Assembly: GCA_050946115.1 (NCBI GenBank)
Contig: JBMNUF010000006.1
Location: 62,001 to 126,000 of the forward strand
Length of the DNA stretch: 64,000 nucleotides
Source of the DNA: CAYFRC01 sp050946115
Lineage (GTDB): Bacteria; Bacillota; Clostridia; Christensenellales; Aristaeellaceae
Reading direction: 5' to 3'
Both the position numbers and the translations under genes were made by a program. The notes below the pieces were generated by a model. That model made no database searches. It saw nothing but the letters and a program-made list of their open reading frames with translations, and was not told the DNA's origin. Positions 16,813-25,459 of the stretch are shown here, in pieces. Position 1 is the first letter of the stretch; every line of letters begins with the position of its first letter.

Positions 16813-17367
16813 CTACGCCTCCTCGATCATTTTCGCGAGCATTTCGGTGGGAAGCCCGCTCACATTGTCTATGGAGCCCTCTACCTTCGTTACGAATGCG
16901 CCCGCGCCGTTTTGTATGCCGTATGCACCCGCCTTGTCCATCGGATCTCCCGAATCGATATAGGCGAGGATTTCTTCCTCCGTCAGTTCGCGGAAGGTGA
17001 CATAGGTTTTATCTACCGAGCCAATCTCCCTGCCCGTCTTTGTATTTATGACGCATACGCCCGTTGCTACGACGTGCGTCTGCCCCGAAAGCATGTGCAG
17101 CATGCGGAAGGCATCCTTTGCATCCCTAGGCTTCCCCAGGATTTCGCCGCCCAATACGACCATGGTGTCCGCGCCGATCACGATGCCGTCCGATATTTTT
17201 GCCGCACTACGCGCCTTTCTTTCGGCAAGCAGCCGCACGCGGTCAAAAGCGGGCGCGTCGCTCGTCTCGTCCACCTCCACCGACACCACAGAAAAAGAAT
17301 ACCCCATCTTTGCGAGCAACTCCCTGCGGCGCGCCGAGGTAGACGCGAGAATCAGATCCAGTTTCAA
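16813..17367 (-). CDS. maf: Maf-family nucleoside triphosphate pyrophosphatase
   Basis: Cytosolic house-cleaning enzyme that hydrolyses dTTP, UTP or modified nucleotides; overexpression of homologues blocks septation. The signature LILASTSARRRELL is at the N-terminus, with VDET near residue 40, the catalytic GADTMV region and LSGQTH. First gene of the mre operon, as maf is in B. subtilis. The frame is open to a TTG at 17382, but TTG 17367 is preferred because GGAGGAG lies six bases before it. That start gives a protein beginning directly at the Maf signature, 184 residues and normal for the family. Confidence 0.9.
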   Translation of the reverse strand: MKLDLILASTSARRRELLAKMGYSFSVVSVEVDETSDAPAFDRVRLLAERKARSAAKISDGIVIGADTMVVLGGEILGKPRDAKDAFRMLHMLSGQTHVVATGVCVINTKTGREIGSVDKTYVTFRELTEEEILAYIDSGDPMDKAGAYGIQNGAGAFVTKVEGSIDNVSGLPTEMLAKMIEEA

Positions 17368-17401
17368 GCCGAACTCCTCCAAGTAAAGTATATTCTATTT
17401 T

Positions 17402-17407
17402 ATTATA
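17402..17407 (-). promoter_or_regulatory. Extended -10 promoter of the maf-mre-rodA operon
   Basis: TATAAT on the minus strand preceded by TGG (an extended -10), about 35 bases upstream of the maf start. The -35 is weak. Confidence 0.6.
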
Positions 17408-17461
17408 CCACATATAGAAGGCTTTGCGCCGAAAGACATAGAAATTTGTTATACCTGTAAC

Positions 17462-17491
17462 AAAAAGAGACCCCCCGCGAAGGGGGATCTC
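17462..17491 (-). terminator. Terminator of the sugar ABC operon
   Basis: On the minus strand GAGA-T-CCCCC, loop TTCGC, GGGGG-G-TCTC, then TTTTT. It is a 10-bp stem with a single T-G wobble, positioned 35 bases after the binding-protein stop. Confidence 0.9.
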
Positions 17492-17525
17492 CCGAACCAG
17501 AATCGTCCTTTTGAAAGACGGAAAG

Positions 17526-18737
17526 TTACTTCAGAAGCTCGTTGATCTGATCGGTGTACTTCGCGACAGTCTCGGGAACGGTGTTGTACATGAGGCAGTC
17601 AGCGATCATGTTGCACATCGCGGTGTAGATCTCCGCGGAGTTCTTGGGAGCACAGGGCAGGGGCTGCGCGGTGCCATTCGGAACGGAGGTGGTGTAGCCG
17701 GTCAGGTCGAGGTTCTCGAAGCGCGCCGCCCACTTGTCCGCCAGCCCGTTGAAGGCGGGGATAACGGTGGTGTAGGTCATTTCCTGCGCTTCCTCGGAGG
17801 CGAGGAAGACCAGGAAGTCCTTGGTGGCTTCGGGCGCATCAGTCTGCGCATAGCCGACGTAGGAGAGGGAGTGCACGATGTTCTTCTCGGTGCCATTGTA
17901 CAGGGGCAGGGTGACGATGGCGAAGTTATCGCCCAAGGTGCTGCCGTAGTAGTTGACGTTCCAGCTTCCGCAGAAGACCATAGCGACCATTTCGGAAAGG
18001 AACATAGTCTCCGCATCGATCTCGTTCAGCTCTTCGATGGTGGGGGCGACCTGGTCCACGTGGATCAGATCCGCGCACGCCTGATACGCGCCGATGACCT
18101 CTTCGCTATTGAGTGCGCAGGTGCCGTCCTCGTTGAAGTCCTTGCCGCCGGACGCGAAGGTAAGGTAGCCGAGGGACTGCATATCGCCGTTGAGCGCAAC
18201 GCCATAGATGCCGGTCGCTTCCTTGATCGCCTTGCAGGTTTCGACGAACTCGTCCCAGGTCCAGCCATTCTTGGGATACTCGACACCCGCGGCATCAAAC
18301 ACAGCCTTGTTGTAAGCGATGGCGATGGTATCGTAGTCCTTCGGAACGCCCCAGGTCTTGCCGTTGACGGTGGAAGTCATGTAGGTGGACGGCGCATAGT
18401 TGGCAAGGTCGATGGCGCCGGTCTCGAACAGATCGGCAATGTCGAGCAGATAGCCGTTTGTGATGTAGTCGACCATGTGCAGCGCGTTCACCATGAACAC
18501 GTCGGCAGCTTCGCCCGAGGGTATGGCGACGCTCATCTTGTCCCAGTAGCCGGAGGAGATGAGGTTCGCGGTAACGTGGACTTCATCCTGCGACTGGTTG
18601 TACTTCTCCACCATCGCGAAGATTTCGTCCTGCTGTTCGCTCATCCAGAACGCAAATTCGATCTCGGTGGCGGCGAAGGCGGATGTCGCAGACAGAAGCA
18701 TGATGACGCAGAGGGAGAACGCGATGAGTTTCTTCAT
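17526..18737 (-). CDS. Sugar ABC importer substrate-binding protein (family 1)
   Basis: Extracellular sugar-binding protein, 403 residues, last gene of a three-gene importer operon. The signal peptide is at residues 1-22 (KKLIAFSLCVIMLLSATSAF) with cleavage after AFA. No lipobox cysteine follows, so the mature protein would be soluble. The mature part shows the SBP_bac_1 pattern: an EFAFWMSEQQDE start, SGEAADVFMV, a hinge region with GVPKDYDTIAIAYNKAVFD, and NGWTWDEFVETCKAI. ATG 18737 is supported by AAGGAGG 10 bases upstream; the longer open frame to 18788 is rejected. The ligand is probably an oligosaccharide or glycoside. Confidence 0.9.
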   Translation of the reverse strand: MKKLIAFSLCVIMLLSATSAFAATEIEFAFWMSEQQDEIFAMVEKYNQSQDEVHVTANLISSGYWDKMSVAIPSGEAADVFMVNALHMVDYITNGYLLDIADLFETGAIDLANYAPSTYMTSTVNGKTWGVPKDYDTIAIAYNKAVFDAAGVEYPKNGWTWDEFVETCKAIKEATGIYGVALNGDMQSLGYLTFASGGKDFNEDGTCALNSEEVIGAYQACADLIHVDQVAPTIEELNEIDAETMFLSEMVAMVFCGSWNVNYYGSTLGDNFAIVTLPLYNGTEKNIVHSLSYVGYAQTDAPEATKDFLVFLASEEAQEMTYTTVIPAFNGLADKWAARFENLDLTGYTTSVPNGTAQPLPCAPKNSAEIYTAMCNMIADCLMYNTVPETVAKYTDQINELLK

Positions 18738-18807
18738 GGATTGATAGCCTCCTTGCATATTTTGTGTGATGGTGCTGTTTGGACACAATGACGACGATTC
18801 TGGTATG

Positions 18808-18828
18808 CGAAGGCGTTGCGCCTTGTCG
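18808..18828 (-). other. Intercistronic hairpin between permease and binding-protein genes
   Basis: AAGGCG-TTG-CGCCTT, a perfect six-base-pair stem with bulged flanking pairs, in the 111-base gap. Such hairpins often protect the downstream binding-protein mRNA. Confidence 0.4.
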
Positions 18829-18848
18829 CCGAAAAAGGGATGGTTCGC

Positions 18849-19712
18849 TCAATTCTTGAGACCGGAGATCGCGATGCCCTCCATGAGGTACTTCTGCGCG
18901 AACACGAAGACGATCAGGATCGGGATCATGGATACGGTGCCCGCCGTCATCATCAGCGGGAAATCCGTGTTGTACTCGCCCTGCATGTTCGAGATCGCAA
19001 TGGAGAGCACGTAGTTCTTCGAGGAGGAAATGACGAGCAGCGGCCACAGGAAATCGTTCCACGCCCACATGATGCCGAGCACCGCGTAGGAGATGAGTCC
19101 GTTCGTCACCAGCGGCAAGAGGATCGACCAGTAGATGCGGAAAAAGCCGCAGCCGTCCAGCATCGCCGATTCATCCAGATCGCGCGGCAGGCTTTGGAAA
19201 TTCTGCCGCAGGAAGAACGTGCCGTATATCGAAGGGATGTTGGAGACAATGATGCCCCACAGCGTGTTCAGAAGCCCCATCTTGATCGTGATGACGTATC
19301 GCGGAATCATGATCATCTGCGTCGGCACCATCATGACGGAGAGCATGAGCACGAATATAAAGTTCTTCCCCGGGAAATTGAGCCGCGCGAACACATATGC
19401 CGCCATCGAACAGGTGATAATCTGTACACCGACGGTCACGATGGTCACGATCGCGGTGTTTTTATAGTACAGCCCGAAGTTGTACTGCGTCAAAACCTTC
19501 GTATAGTTCTCCCATTGCGGTTCTGCGGGAATCCATACCAGCGGGATCTTCATTGCTTCGAGCCTCGTCTTCAGGCTCGTGATGATCATCCACGCAAACG
19601 GCATGATCATGAATACTGCCCATAGGATGAGCACGGCATATAAAAGCGTCCTCGCCAGCCTTTTCTGCGAACTGACGGTGCGCTCGCCCGAAATAAGTGC
19701 TTTCTGAGACAT
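18849..19712 (-). CDS. Sugar ABC importer permease, MalG type
   Basis: Inner subunit of a carbohydrate ABC importer (CUT1 family), 287 residues with six helices. The EAA loop is clear near residues 190-210 (LDESAMLDGCGFFRIYWSIL), as is the C-terminal MEGIAISGLKN typical of MalG-like proteins. AAAGGAG precedes the ATG by nine bases. It pairs with the MalF-type protein encoded just upstream. No ATPase gene is present in this cluster, so a shared MsmX-like ATPase from elsewhere is the expected energiser. Confidence 0.92.
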   Translation of the reverse strand: MSQKALISGERTVSSQKRLARTLLYAVLILWAVFMIMPFAWMIITSLKTRLEAMKIPLVWIPAEPQWENYTKVLTQYNFGLYYKNTAIVTIVTVGVQIITCSMAAYVFARLNFPGKNFIFVLMLSVMMVPTQMIMIPRYVITIKMGLLNTLWGIIVSNIPSIYGTFFLRQNFQSLPRDLDESAMLDGCGFFRIYWSILLPLVTNGLISYAVLGIMWAWNDFLWPLLVISSSKNYVLSIAISNMQGEYNTDFPLMMTAGTVSMIPILIVFVFAQKYLMEGIAISGLKN

Positions 19713-19730
19713 GGAGTATGCTCCTTTCCG

Positions 19731-20651
19731 TCAGTCGTAATGCACCCAATGCTTTTGGGCTTTCATCTGAATCAAGGTCATCACGAGAATGATTGCAAGC
19801 AGAATGACCGCTTCCGCGCTCGCTACGCCGAACTTCGTGTACAGGAAGCCGCGCTCGTACACGCCATAGACCATCGTGCGGTAATATAGCATGATCGAAG
19901 ACTTCGCACCGGCCGCGTTGGACAGCGTGTAAATGAGGTCAAACATCTTGAACCCGCTCATGACGCTCGTGAGCATCACGAAAAACAGCACCGGACTCAA
20001 GAGGGGGATCGTAATCCTGAAAAAACGCTGTATCGCGTTCGCGCCGTCGATCTCCGCCGCTTCGTAATAGGTCTTGGGGATGTTCTGAAGGCCGGCGAGC
20101 AGCAATATCATGTTGTAGCCGACGGTCGACCACACGCCCACGATGATGGCGCTCGGGATCGTGAAATTTGGATCCGATAGCCACATTGGGCCATTGATCC
20201 CCAAAAAACCAAGCAGGATATTGATGAGGCCGAACTTGCTGTTCAAAAGGAACCTCCACACCACGCCGACGGCGGATGCCATGGTCAGGCACGGGAGAAA
20301 GTAAATCAAGCGGAACAGCGAGCGGAAGCGAATCTTCTGGTTCAAAAGGTTTGCAAACACCACGCTGAAGAACATCGACAATATGACCGATACGAAGGCG
20401 TAGTAGAACGTGTTTTTAACCTCGCAATAGAACTCCTTGCCTTGTAATAACTCCTCCCAAAGGATGGTGTAATTCTTGAAGCCTACGAAATTGTACGTCA
20501 GATAGTCCGGCCCTTCCGTAAGCGACATATACACCGTCCAGAGGGTGGGAACAAAATAGAAGACGAGGATTCCGATTACAACAGGCGCGCTCATGAGATA
20601 GGCAGCGAGCCATTCTTTCCGCGTGCGCTGTGATATGCGCCGTGCATCCAT
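19731..20651 (-). CDS. Sugar ABC importer permease, MalF type
   Basis: Partner permease of the CUT1 importer, 306 residues. It has a basic N-terminus (SQRTRKEWLAAY), six helices, and an EAA loop near residue 215 (YEAAEIDGANAIQRFFRITI). ATG 20651 is chosen: GAGGAGG stands eight bases upstream and a promoter with its -10 at 20685-20690 leaves no room for the longer open frame that extends to 20837. First gene of the operon. Confidence 0.92.
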   Translation of the reverse strand: MDARRISQRTRKEWLAAYLMSAPVVIGILVFYFVPTLWTVYMSLTEGPDYLTYNFVGFKNYTILWEELLQGKEFYCEVKNTFYYAFVSVILSMFFSVVFANLLNQKIRFRSLFRLIYFLPCLTMASAVGVVWRFLLNSKFGLINILLGFLGINGPMWLSDPNFTIPSAIIVGVWSTVGYNMILLLAGLQNIPKTYYEAAEIDGANAIQRFFRITIPLLSPVLFFVMLTSVMSGFKMFDLIYTLSNAAGAKSSIMLYYRTMVYGVYERGFLYTKFGVASAEAVILLAIILVMTLIQMKAQKHWVHYD

Positions 20652-20684
20652 TGTCAAGCCTCCTCTGTTCAGTTTTATATGGGA

Positions 20685-20713
20685 AGTATAGCACAATATG
20701 GCAAAAAACGCAA
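20685..20713 (-). promoter_or_regulatory. Promoter of the sugar ABC importer operon
   Basis: On the minus strand TTGCGT (20713-20708), 17 bases, TATACT (20690-20685), with TGC directly before the -10. Confidence 0.7.
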
Positions 20714-20864
20714 CGGAAAATATCAAACACGGCAAAAATATTTGTACTGTCACGCAATTCTCAACATTATAAAAATAGCGCCTCGGTTTGTTGCACAATA
20801 TTGCTCTCGTTTTCCCATACTTATGACGCCTCTGCATTCATGCAACACGCGCGTAACAAAAACA

Positions 20865-20873
20865 TGCTATGAT
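20865..20873 (+). promoter_or_regulatory. Extended -10 promoter of the asparagine-synthetase-like gene
   Basis: TGC-TATGAT at 20865-20873. No clear -35 is seen 17 bases upstream, so this depends on the extended -10. The rest of the 250-base gap to the sugar operon shows no other gene. Confidence 0.5.
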
Positions 20874-20901
20874 ATGGAAAAATGAAAGGAGCGTGCGCTC
20901 T

Positions 20902-22449
20902 TTGAAAGGAATTCGCGTGCGAATTGCGCAGAGCCTTTTTGAAATTGACGAAGCGGAGAGCCTTTTTCGGCGCGGCGAAAACGAGGTCTGCCTTCTGTGC
21001 GGATGCCCGAAGGACATCGATACGGGGCGTATGCTTTCAGGGGAGGACGCGCTTTCGCTGTTTGGACGGTATCGTGAGACTGTGACGGAGCATATCGCGG
21101 GACTGTACACCATGGTTGTGTATATTTCGCCCGCCATGTATGTGTTTCAGGGGGAAATCAGCGGGATGTCGCCCGTATACTACTTTATAACAGATGGCGG
21201 GTTGACCGTTGACACCTCCTTAAAGCGCCTTGTGCGCGACATTCCTGCGCCGAGGAAGCTCAACTGGCGCGCGCTCGACCCCTTTTTCAAAACGGGGCTG
21301 CTTCCGGACGACTGTACGCTTTGCGAAGGCATCCGGCGCGTCCCGCCGCAAAAAGCGCTCCGCTACGATACGCAAACGAGGGCTGTGCGCCTGACCGCCC
21401 CGAAATACAGCAGGCGAAAGGCGACTGTTCCGCATAGCTTCGAGGAATACGGGCAGCGGCTGGAATGCGCCGTATACGCCGCGAAAGAGGATACCCCTGC
21501 GGCGACGGCGCTTTCGGGGGGCTTCGATTCGAACCTGATCCTGTGGGCGCTTCGGAACGAACCGGAAATCGCTTGCTTTACGATCGGCGGCAAGCGCGGT
21601 AAGGACGAAACGAAAACGGCGGAGGAAATCGCCGCCCAGTATGAAAACGTGCGCCTCAAAAAAGCGCTCGTAGATGAAAATGCGCTCGCGTACTTTCCCG
21701 ATATCGTGCTGCGTTTGGACGGCATCGTGTTTGAAAGCGGCGTATTTCTGCAATACCGCCTCGCACAATTCCTCGCCGAAAACGGGATACGTGCGTGCGT
21801 ATTCGGCGAGTGCGCGGATGAAAACATGCAGGCGACAAACGCGCTGCCGTTTGAAAAACGCCTTCCCGGGCTTCCCGCGCGGCGAAAGGCGTGGCTCGTT
21901 TTGACGAAAAACGCGTTGATGATGTCGTCCTTCGGGATCACGCCGAAGTATCCCTATTTTGAGGAGAGCTTTTTGCAGACGGCGCGCGCGATGTACAGGC
22001 GAAACGGCACGGAGAAAATGTACCACAAGCGGGCGGCGAGGCATTTTTTGCCGGAGAGCATTTATCAAAAATTCGCCTCGACCGGCGGGAGCACCCACCT
22101 TTCCGCCCTCTTCGCGGACGATAAGGCGCTCGATTCCCTGATCCAATCCGCGCTTTCCTGCGACATACACGATGCAAAGCGCCCCGTGCGCTACCACAAC
22201 GGCGTGAAGGAGTCGCGCATCGAATATGCACTGCGCGTATTGTTCGTGCATCTGTTTCGGGAGCTCTTCCTGTCGGGCGCATACGACGAGGCTTTGAGAG
22301 AAGGGACGATAGAAAAACCGCTTTCGGAGTTCTTATCGGGAATCCCTCTGAAAGAAAATCAGAAGTTCGGCAGACTAAAGATCGATTTTATGAACAGCAT
22401 CTATCGGCGCGCGTTGAAATACGCCTCAAAACTGTTTTGCAGGGCGTAG
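20902..22449 (+). CDS. Asparagine-synthetase-like ATP-dependent amide ligase lacking the glutaminase nucleophile
   Basis: Cytosolic enzyme of the asparagine synthetase (AsnB/beta-lactam synthetase) superfamily, 515 residues. The C-terminal domain carries the PP-loop SGGFDS at residues 205-210, which activates a carboxylate as an acyl-adenylate, and a later GECADE region. The N-terminal 160 residues resemble the class II glutaminase fold (HIAGLYTMVV, SPVYYF, GIRRVPP), but there is no Cys at position 2 or near the start, so glutamine hydrolysis is not expected. It may use ammonia or another amine. Start TTG 20902 has AAAGGAG 10 bases before; an upstream ATG at 20869 lies inside the -10 box. It converges with a MATE gene seven bases away. 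Confidence 0.75.
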   Translation: MKGIRVRIAQSLFEIDEAESLFRRGENEVCLLCGCPKDIDTGRMLSGEDALSLFGRYRETVTEHIAGLYTMVVYISPAMYVFQGEISGMSPVYYFITDGGLTVDTSLKRLVRDIPAPRKLNWRALDPFFKTGLLPDDCTLCEGIRRVPPQKALRYDTQTRAVRLTAPKYSRRKATVPHSFEEYGQRLECAVYAAKEDTPAATALSGGFDSNLILWALRNEPEIACFTIGGKRGKDETKTAEEIAAQYENVRLKKALVDENALAYFPDIVLRLDGIVFESGVFLQYRLAQFLAENGIRACVFGECADENMQATNALPFEKRLPGLPARRKAWLVLTKNALMMSSFGITPKYPYFEESFLQTARAMYRRNGTEKMYHKRAARHFLPESIYQKFASTGGSTHLSALFADDKALDSLIQSALSCDIHDAKRPVRYHNGVKESRIEYALRVLFVHLFRELFLSGAYDEALREGTIEKPLSEFLSGIPLKENQKFGRLKIDFMNSIYRRALKYASKLFCRA

Positions 22450-22456
22450 GGTGTAT

Positions 22457-23848
22457 TCATGCGCCCTTCCACGCGCGCTTCCACTTCCCGCTGCGGAAGC
22501 GGAGATAAAACAGGATGCCGCGCACGAAGAGGTCTGCCGCCATGCCGAACCACGCGCCGCGAAGCCCCAGCCCCATGGGATAGGCGAGGAACCAGCTCGT
22601 GCCGAGGCGAATGCCCCACATGGAGAAGGCATCGATGAGAAACACGGTCTTTGCATCGCCCGCGCCGTTGAGCGCGCCCGAGAGCACGATCGAAAGCCCG
22701 AAAAACGGCTCGACGAACGCCACGATGCGAAGCACCCGTATGCCTTCCTCGATGACGGCGGGATCGTTGGAAAAGAGGCGAATCAGGGGATCGGCGCAGG
22801 TGAACAGCACGATGCCGCCAATGGCCATGATGCCAAAACCGATGCGCGCGATGAGCCGACCGAAGGATTCCGCCCTATCCTCCCTTTTTGCGCCGAGTGC
22901 CTGCCCAATGAGCGTGCTCGCGCACGTGGAAACGCCGTATGCGGGGAGATAGGAGAGGCTCTCCGCAGTAATTGCTAAGTGATGCGCAGCTAACTGCACC
23001 GTGCCGAGGTTTGTTACCATCGCGGTCATGCAAACCTGCCCCAAGGACATGAACGTGCGCTCCATTGCGGCGGGAAGGGCGATTTTGAATGCATCGCGCA
23101 GGAGCGACCTGTCGAAGCGAAACGCCTTTTGAAAGCGGACGCGGATGATGCTATTGCCCCTGAGCAGGTAAATGCCCATGAAGGTCGCCGCCGTGACATG
23201 GCACAGCGCGGTCGCGATGGCGGCGCCCTTTACGCCGAGTCCTGCGCCGTAAACCCAAAATTCGTATCCGAACAGCGAGAGTTTGCGCGTTTCAAAGATC
23301 AAAAAGAAATTACCGACGACGTTGACGGCGTTTGCCGCCATGTTGATGCGCATGGGAACGCGCATATTGCCCGACGCGCGGATGACGCTCGAAAATACGG
23401 CGCCGAACGTCTGAAACAGCATCGCGCTTCCGCCGATGCGCAGATAAACGGATGCGTTCGGGCGCACATCCTCCGCGGCGTTCAGCCACGCGGGGAGGTG
23501 CGGCGCGAGGGTGAATGCGAGCAGAGACAGCGTAAGCCCCAACAGCCCTCCGCAGGCGATGGCATGCTTCACCGCACTCTGCGCGACATCAGGCTTCCCC
23601 GCGCCGATGTTTCGCGCGACGAGGAACGCAAAGCCGACGCCCGTCGCACTCATGAGCCCGCCGACGAGCCACATGGTAGAGGCGCTGACGGCGACGGCTG
23701 CGGTTGCGCCCACGCCATAGAAGCCGAGCATGGCAGTATCCACGTATCCCGCGAGCGAAAGCAGTATCTGCTCCAAAATCGCGGGCGCGCTGAGCAGCAT
23801 CACGGTGCGCAGGGGCGTCGAGCCCCTGTTCAAAACGGTGTTGTTCAT
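22457..23848 (-). CDS. MATE-family efflux transporter
   Basis: Twelve-helix cation/drug antiporter of the MATE family, 463 residues, exporting organic cations, drugs or metabolites using a sodium or proton gradient. Two repeats of six helices can be traced. The N-terminal helix has APAILEQILLSLAGYVDTAM, with further typical segments at GVGFAFLVARNIGAGK and STLIGQALGAKREDRAE. It has its own promoter facing the glycerate kinase promoter and ends next to the asparagine-synthetase-like gene on the other strand. Whether the two act together is unknown; they are convergent, not co-transcribed. Confidence 0.92.
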   Translation of the reverse strand: MNNTVLNRGSTPLRTVMLLSAPAILEQILLSLAGYVDTAMLGFYGVGATAAVAVSASTMWLVGGLMSATGVGFAFLVARNIGAGKPDVAQSAVKHAIACGGLLGLTLSLLAFTLAPHLPAWLNAAEDVRPNASVYLRIGGSAMLFQTFGAVFSSVIRASGNMRVPMRINMAANAVNVVGNFFLIFETRKLSLFGYEFWVYGAGLGVKGAAIATALCHVTAATFMGIYLLRGNSIIRVRFQKAFRFDRSLLRDAFKIALPAAMERTFMSLGQVCMTAMVTNLGTVQLAAHHLAITAESLSYLPAYGVSTCASTLIGQALGAKREDRAESFGRLIARIGFGIMAIGGIVLFTCADPLIRLFSNDPAVIEEGIRVLRIVAFVEPFFGLSIVLSGALNGAGDAKTVFLIDAFSMWGIRLGTSWFLAYPMGLGLRGAWFGMAADLFVRGILFYLRFRSGKWKRAWKGA

Positions 23849-23880
23849 AATTCCGTCCTTTATTTATCGTGCTACGCAAA

Positions 23881-23909
23881 AGTATACAAATTCGAGGGTG
23901 AAAAGTCAA
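23881..23909 (-). promoter_or_regulatory. Promoter of the MATE gene
   Basis: On the minus strand TTGACT (23909-23904), 17 bases, TATACT (23886-23881). It overlaps the divergent plus-strand promoter. Confidence 0.75.
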
Positions 23910-23926
23910 GAGAATCATGGTATAAT
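23898..23926 (+). promoter_or_regulatory. Promoter of the glycerate kinase operon
   Basis: GTGAAA (23898-23903), 17 bases, TATAAT (23921-23926) preceded by TGG. It shares 12 bases with the MATE promoter. Confidence 0.7.
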
Positions 23927-23960
23927 GCAGTCGATGATTCTGCGAAGGGAGGGCGAAACC

Positions 23961-25097
23961 ATGCGCGCGGTGATAGCGACGGATTCCTATAAGGGCTGCC
24001 TGTCGTCATTCGATGTGGGAAGGGCGATGGGAAAAGGGCTGCACAGAGCGGGCATTTCCGATACAGAGATCGTCCCCATCGCGGATGGCGGCGAAGGGTT
24101 TACCGAGGCGCTGCTTGCGGCGCTGGGCGGCGAGGAAGTCGTTTGCGCAGCGCACGATGCGCTCATGCGCCCCATACAGGCGAAGTGGGTTCTGCTGCGC
24201 GACGGGGAAACCGCCGTCATCGAGATGGCGGCCTGCGCGGGGCTTCCGCAGATCGCGCCCGAAGAGCGCGACCCGATGGCGGCGACCACCTACGGCGTAG
24301 GAGAGATACTCCTTTCTGCCATGGACCGCGGCGCGAAGCGCATACTTCTCGGGCTCGGCGGCAGCGCGACCACGGACGGCGGCTGCGGCATGGCGCGCGC
24401 ACTGGGCTTTTCGTTTTTGGGCAAGCACGGAAATGAAACGGCGGAGGGCGGCGCGCACCTGCGCGAGATCGCAAGCATCGACTCCTCACACGCAGACAAA
24501 AGGCTGAAAGACCTCCGCGTGACGGCGGTGTGCGATGTCGTAAACACTCTATGCGGAAAGGACGGCGCTGCATATGTGTTTTCCCCGCAAAAGGGCGCAA
24601 ACAGCGAGCAGGTGCGCCTTCTCGACGAAGGGCTTTGCGCATTCGGCGCCGTTTTGAAGCGCGATATGGGGCTCGACGTGTTTTCCCTGCCGGGCGGCGG
24701 CGCGGCGGGCGGCCTCGGCGCGGGGGCTGCGGCGTTCTTGGGGGCGAATCTCGAAAAGGGCTTTTCGATCGTCGCGAGGGAAACGCGCCTCGCGGAAAAA
24801 ATCGCGCGGGCGGATTTGGTGCTGACCGGCGAGGGTAGAACGGACGGGCAGACGGCGTCAGGAAAAGCGCCCATGGGCGTTGCAATGATTGCAAAGGCGC
24901 ACAATGTGCCGTGCATCCTCCTCTCGGGCGCACTGGGCGAAGGATATGAGGCACTCTACGATTGCGGCGTGACGGCCGCCTTCAGCGTGTCGGACGGCGC
25001 GATATCGCTCGAGGATTCGATGAAACGGGCGAAGAAGCTCATCGAACGGTGCGCCCTTGCGGTCGGAAGAATCATGGCAGAGAGGGAATCACGATGA
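23961..25097 (+). CDS. Glycerate kinase (GlxK/GarK family)
   Basis: Cytosolic kinase that phosphorylates glycerate, usually to 2-phosphoglycerate, feeding glycolysis; 378 residues. Family hallmarks are ATDSYKGCLSS at the start, PIADGGEGFTEALL near residue 35, LLGLGGSATTDGGCGMARAL near residue 130, and PGGGAAGGLGAGAAAFLGA near 240. AAGGGAGGG upstream supports the ATG. The stop overlaps the ATG of the next gene. It leads an operon with a small membrane protein and a sigma-like protein, an unusual pairing with no obvious metabolic logic. Confidence 0.92.
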   Translation: MRAVIATDSYKGCLSSFDVGRAMGKGLHRAGISDTEIVPIADGGEGFTEALLAALGGEEVVCAAHDALMRPIQAKWVLLRDGETAVIEMAACAGLPQIAPEERDPMAATTYGVGEILLSAMDRGAKRILLGLGGSATTDGGCGMARALGFSFLGKHGNETAEGGAHLREIASIDSSHADKRLKDLRVTAVCDVVNTLCGKDGAAYVFSPQKGANSEQVRLLDEGLCAFGAVLKRDMGLDVFSLPGGGAAGGLGAGAAAFLGANLEKGFSIVARETRLAEKIARADLVLTGEGRTDGQTASGKAPMGVAMIAKAHNVPCILLSGALGEGYEALYDCGVTAAFSVSDGAISLEDSMKRAKKLIERCALAVGRIMAERESR

Positions 25098-25459
25098 ATA
25101 AGGGCGCCCCGCACTGGGGGCTTGTACTGCTGATCGAGGGCATCCTCATGCTCATCGCGACGTTTTTGCTCACGATGCTCACGGTGTTCGTGGGAAATGA
25201 TGCGCCGTATTTCTACCGCATCGTGTATTGGGGGCTGCTTCCGATATTGGGCGCATTGCTCTCGTATAAATCGGTCATGGCGGGGGTAAACAACTATGCG
25301 GCGTGGGTGATGATCCCGCCTATGTTTACTTTGGGCCACTATTTGGCGGTCTTTCTCCTGCCCAAGGCGAGCTATATGCTGCTCTGCGCGTTTGCGGGCA
25401 TCGTAGGTTCTGCAGCGGGATATGAAGCGGACAGGCGCAGGAACGGAGGAAAGCATTGA
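25094..25459 (+). CDS. Small four-helix membrane protein, unknown function
   Basis: A 121-residue hydrophobic protein with four predicted membrane helices: about residues 9-33 (GLVLLIEGILMLIATFLLTM), 43-62, 70-90 and 93-112. It ends in a short basic tail (YEADRRRNGGKH). I do not recognise a family. The start ATG overlaps the glycerate kinase stop (ATGA), and its own stop overlaps the TTG of the next gene (TTGA), so all three genes are translationally coupled. It could be a partner for the membrane-anchored sigma-like protein that follows; this is inference from coupling only. Confidence 0.75.
   Translation: MNKGAPHWGLVLLIEGILMLIATFLLTMLTVFVGNDAPYFYRIVYWGLLPILGALLSYKSVMAGVNNYAAWVMIPPMFTLGHYLAVFLLPKASYMLLCAFAGIVGSAAGYEADRRRNGGKH

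Noticed and set aside
17511..18791. A 426-codon plus-strand frame opposite the sugar-binding protein
   Set aside because: Low-complexity shadow; the minus-strand protein has a signal peptide, ribosome site and terminator.
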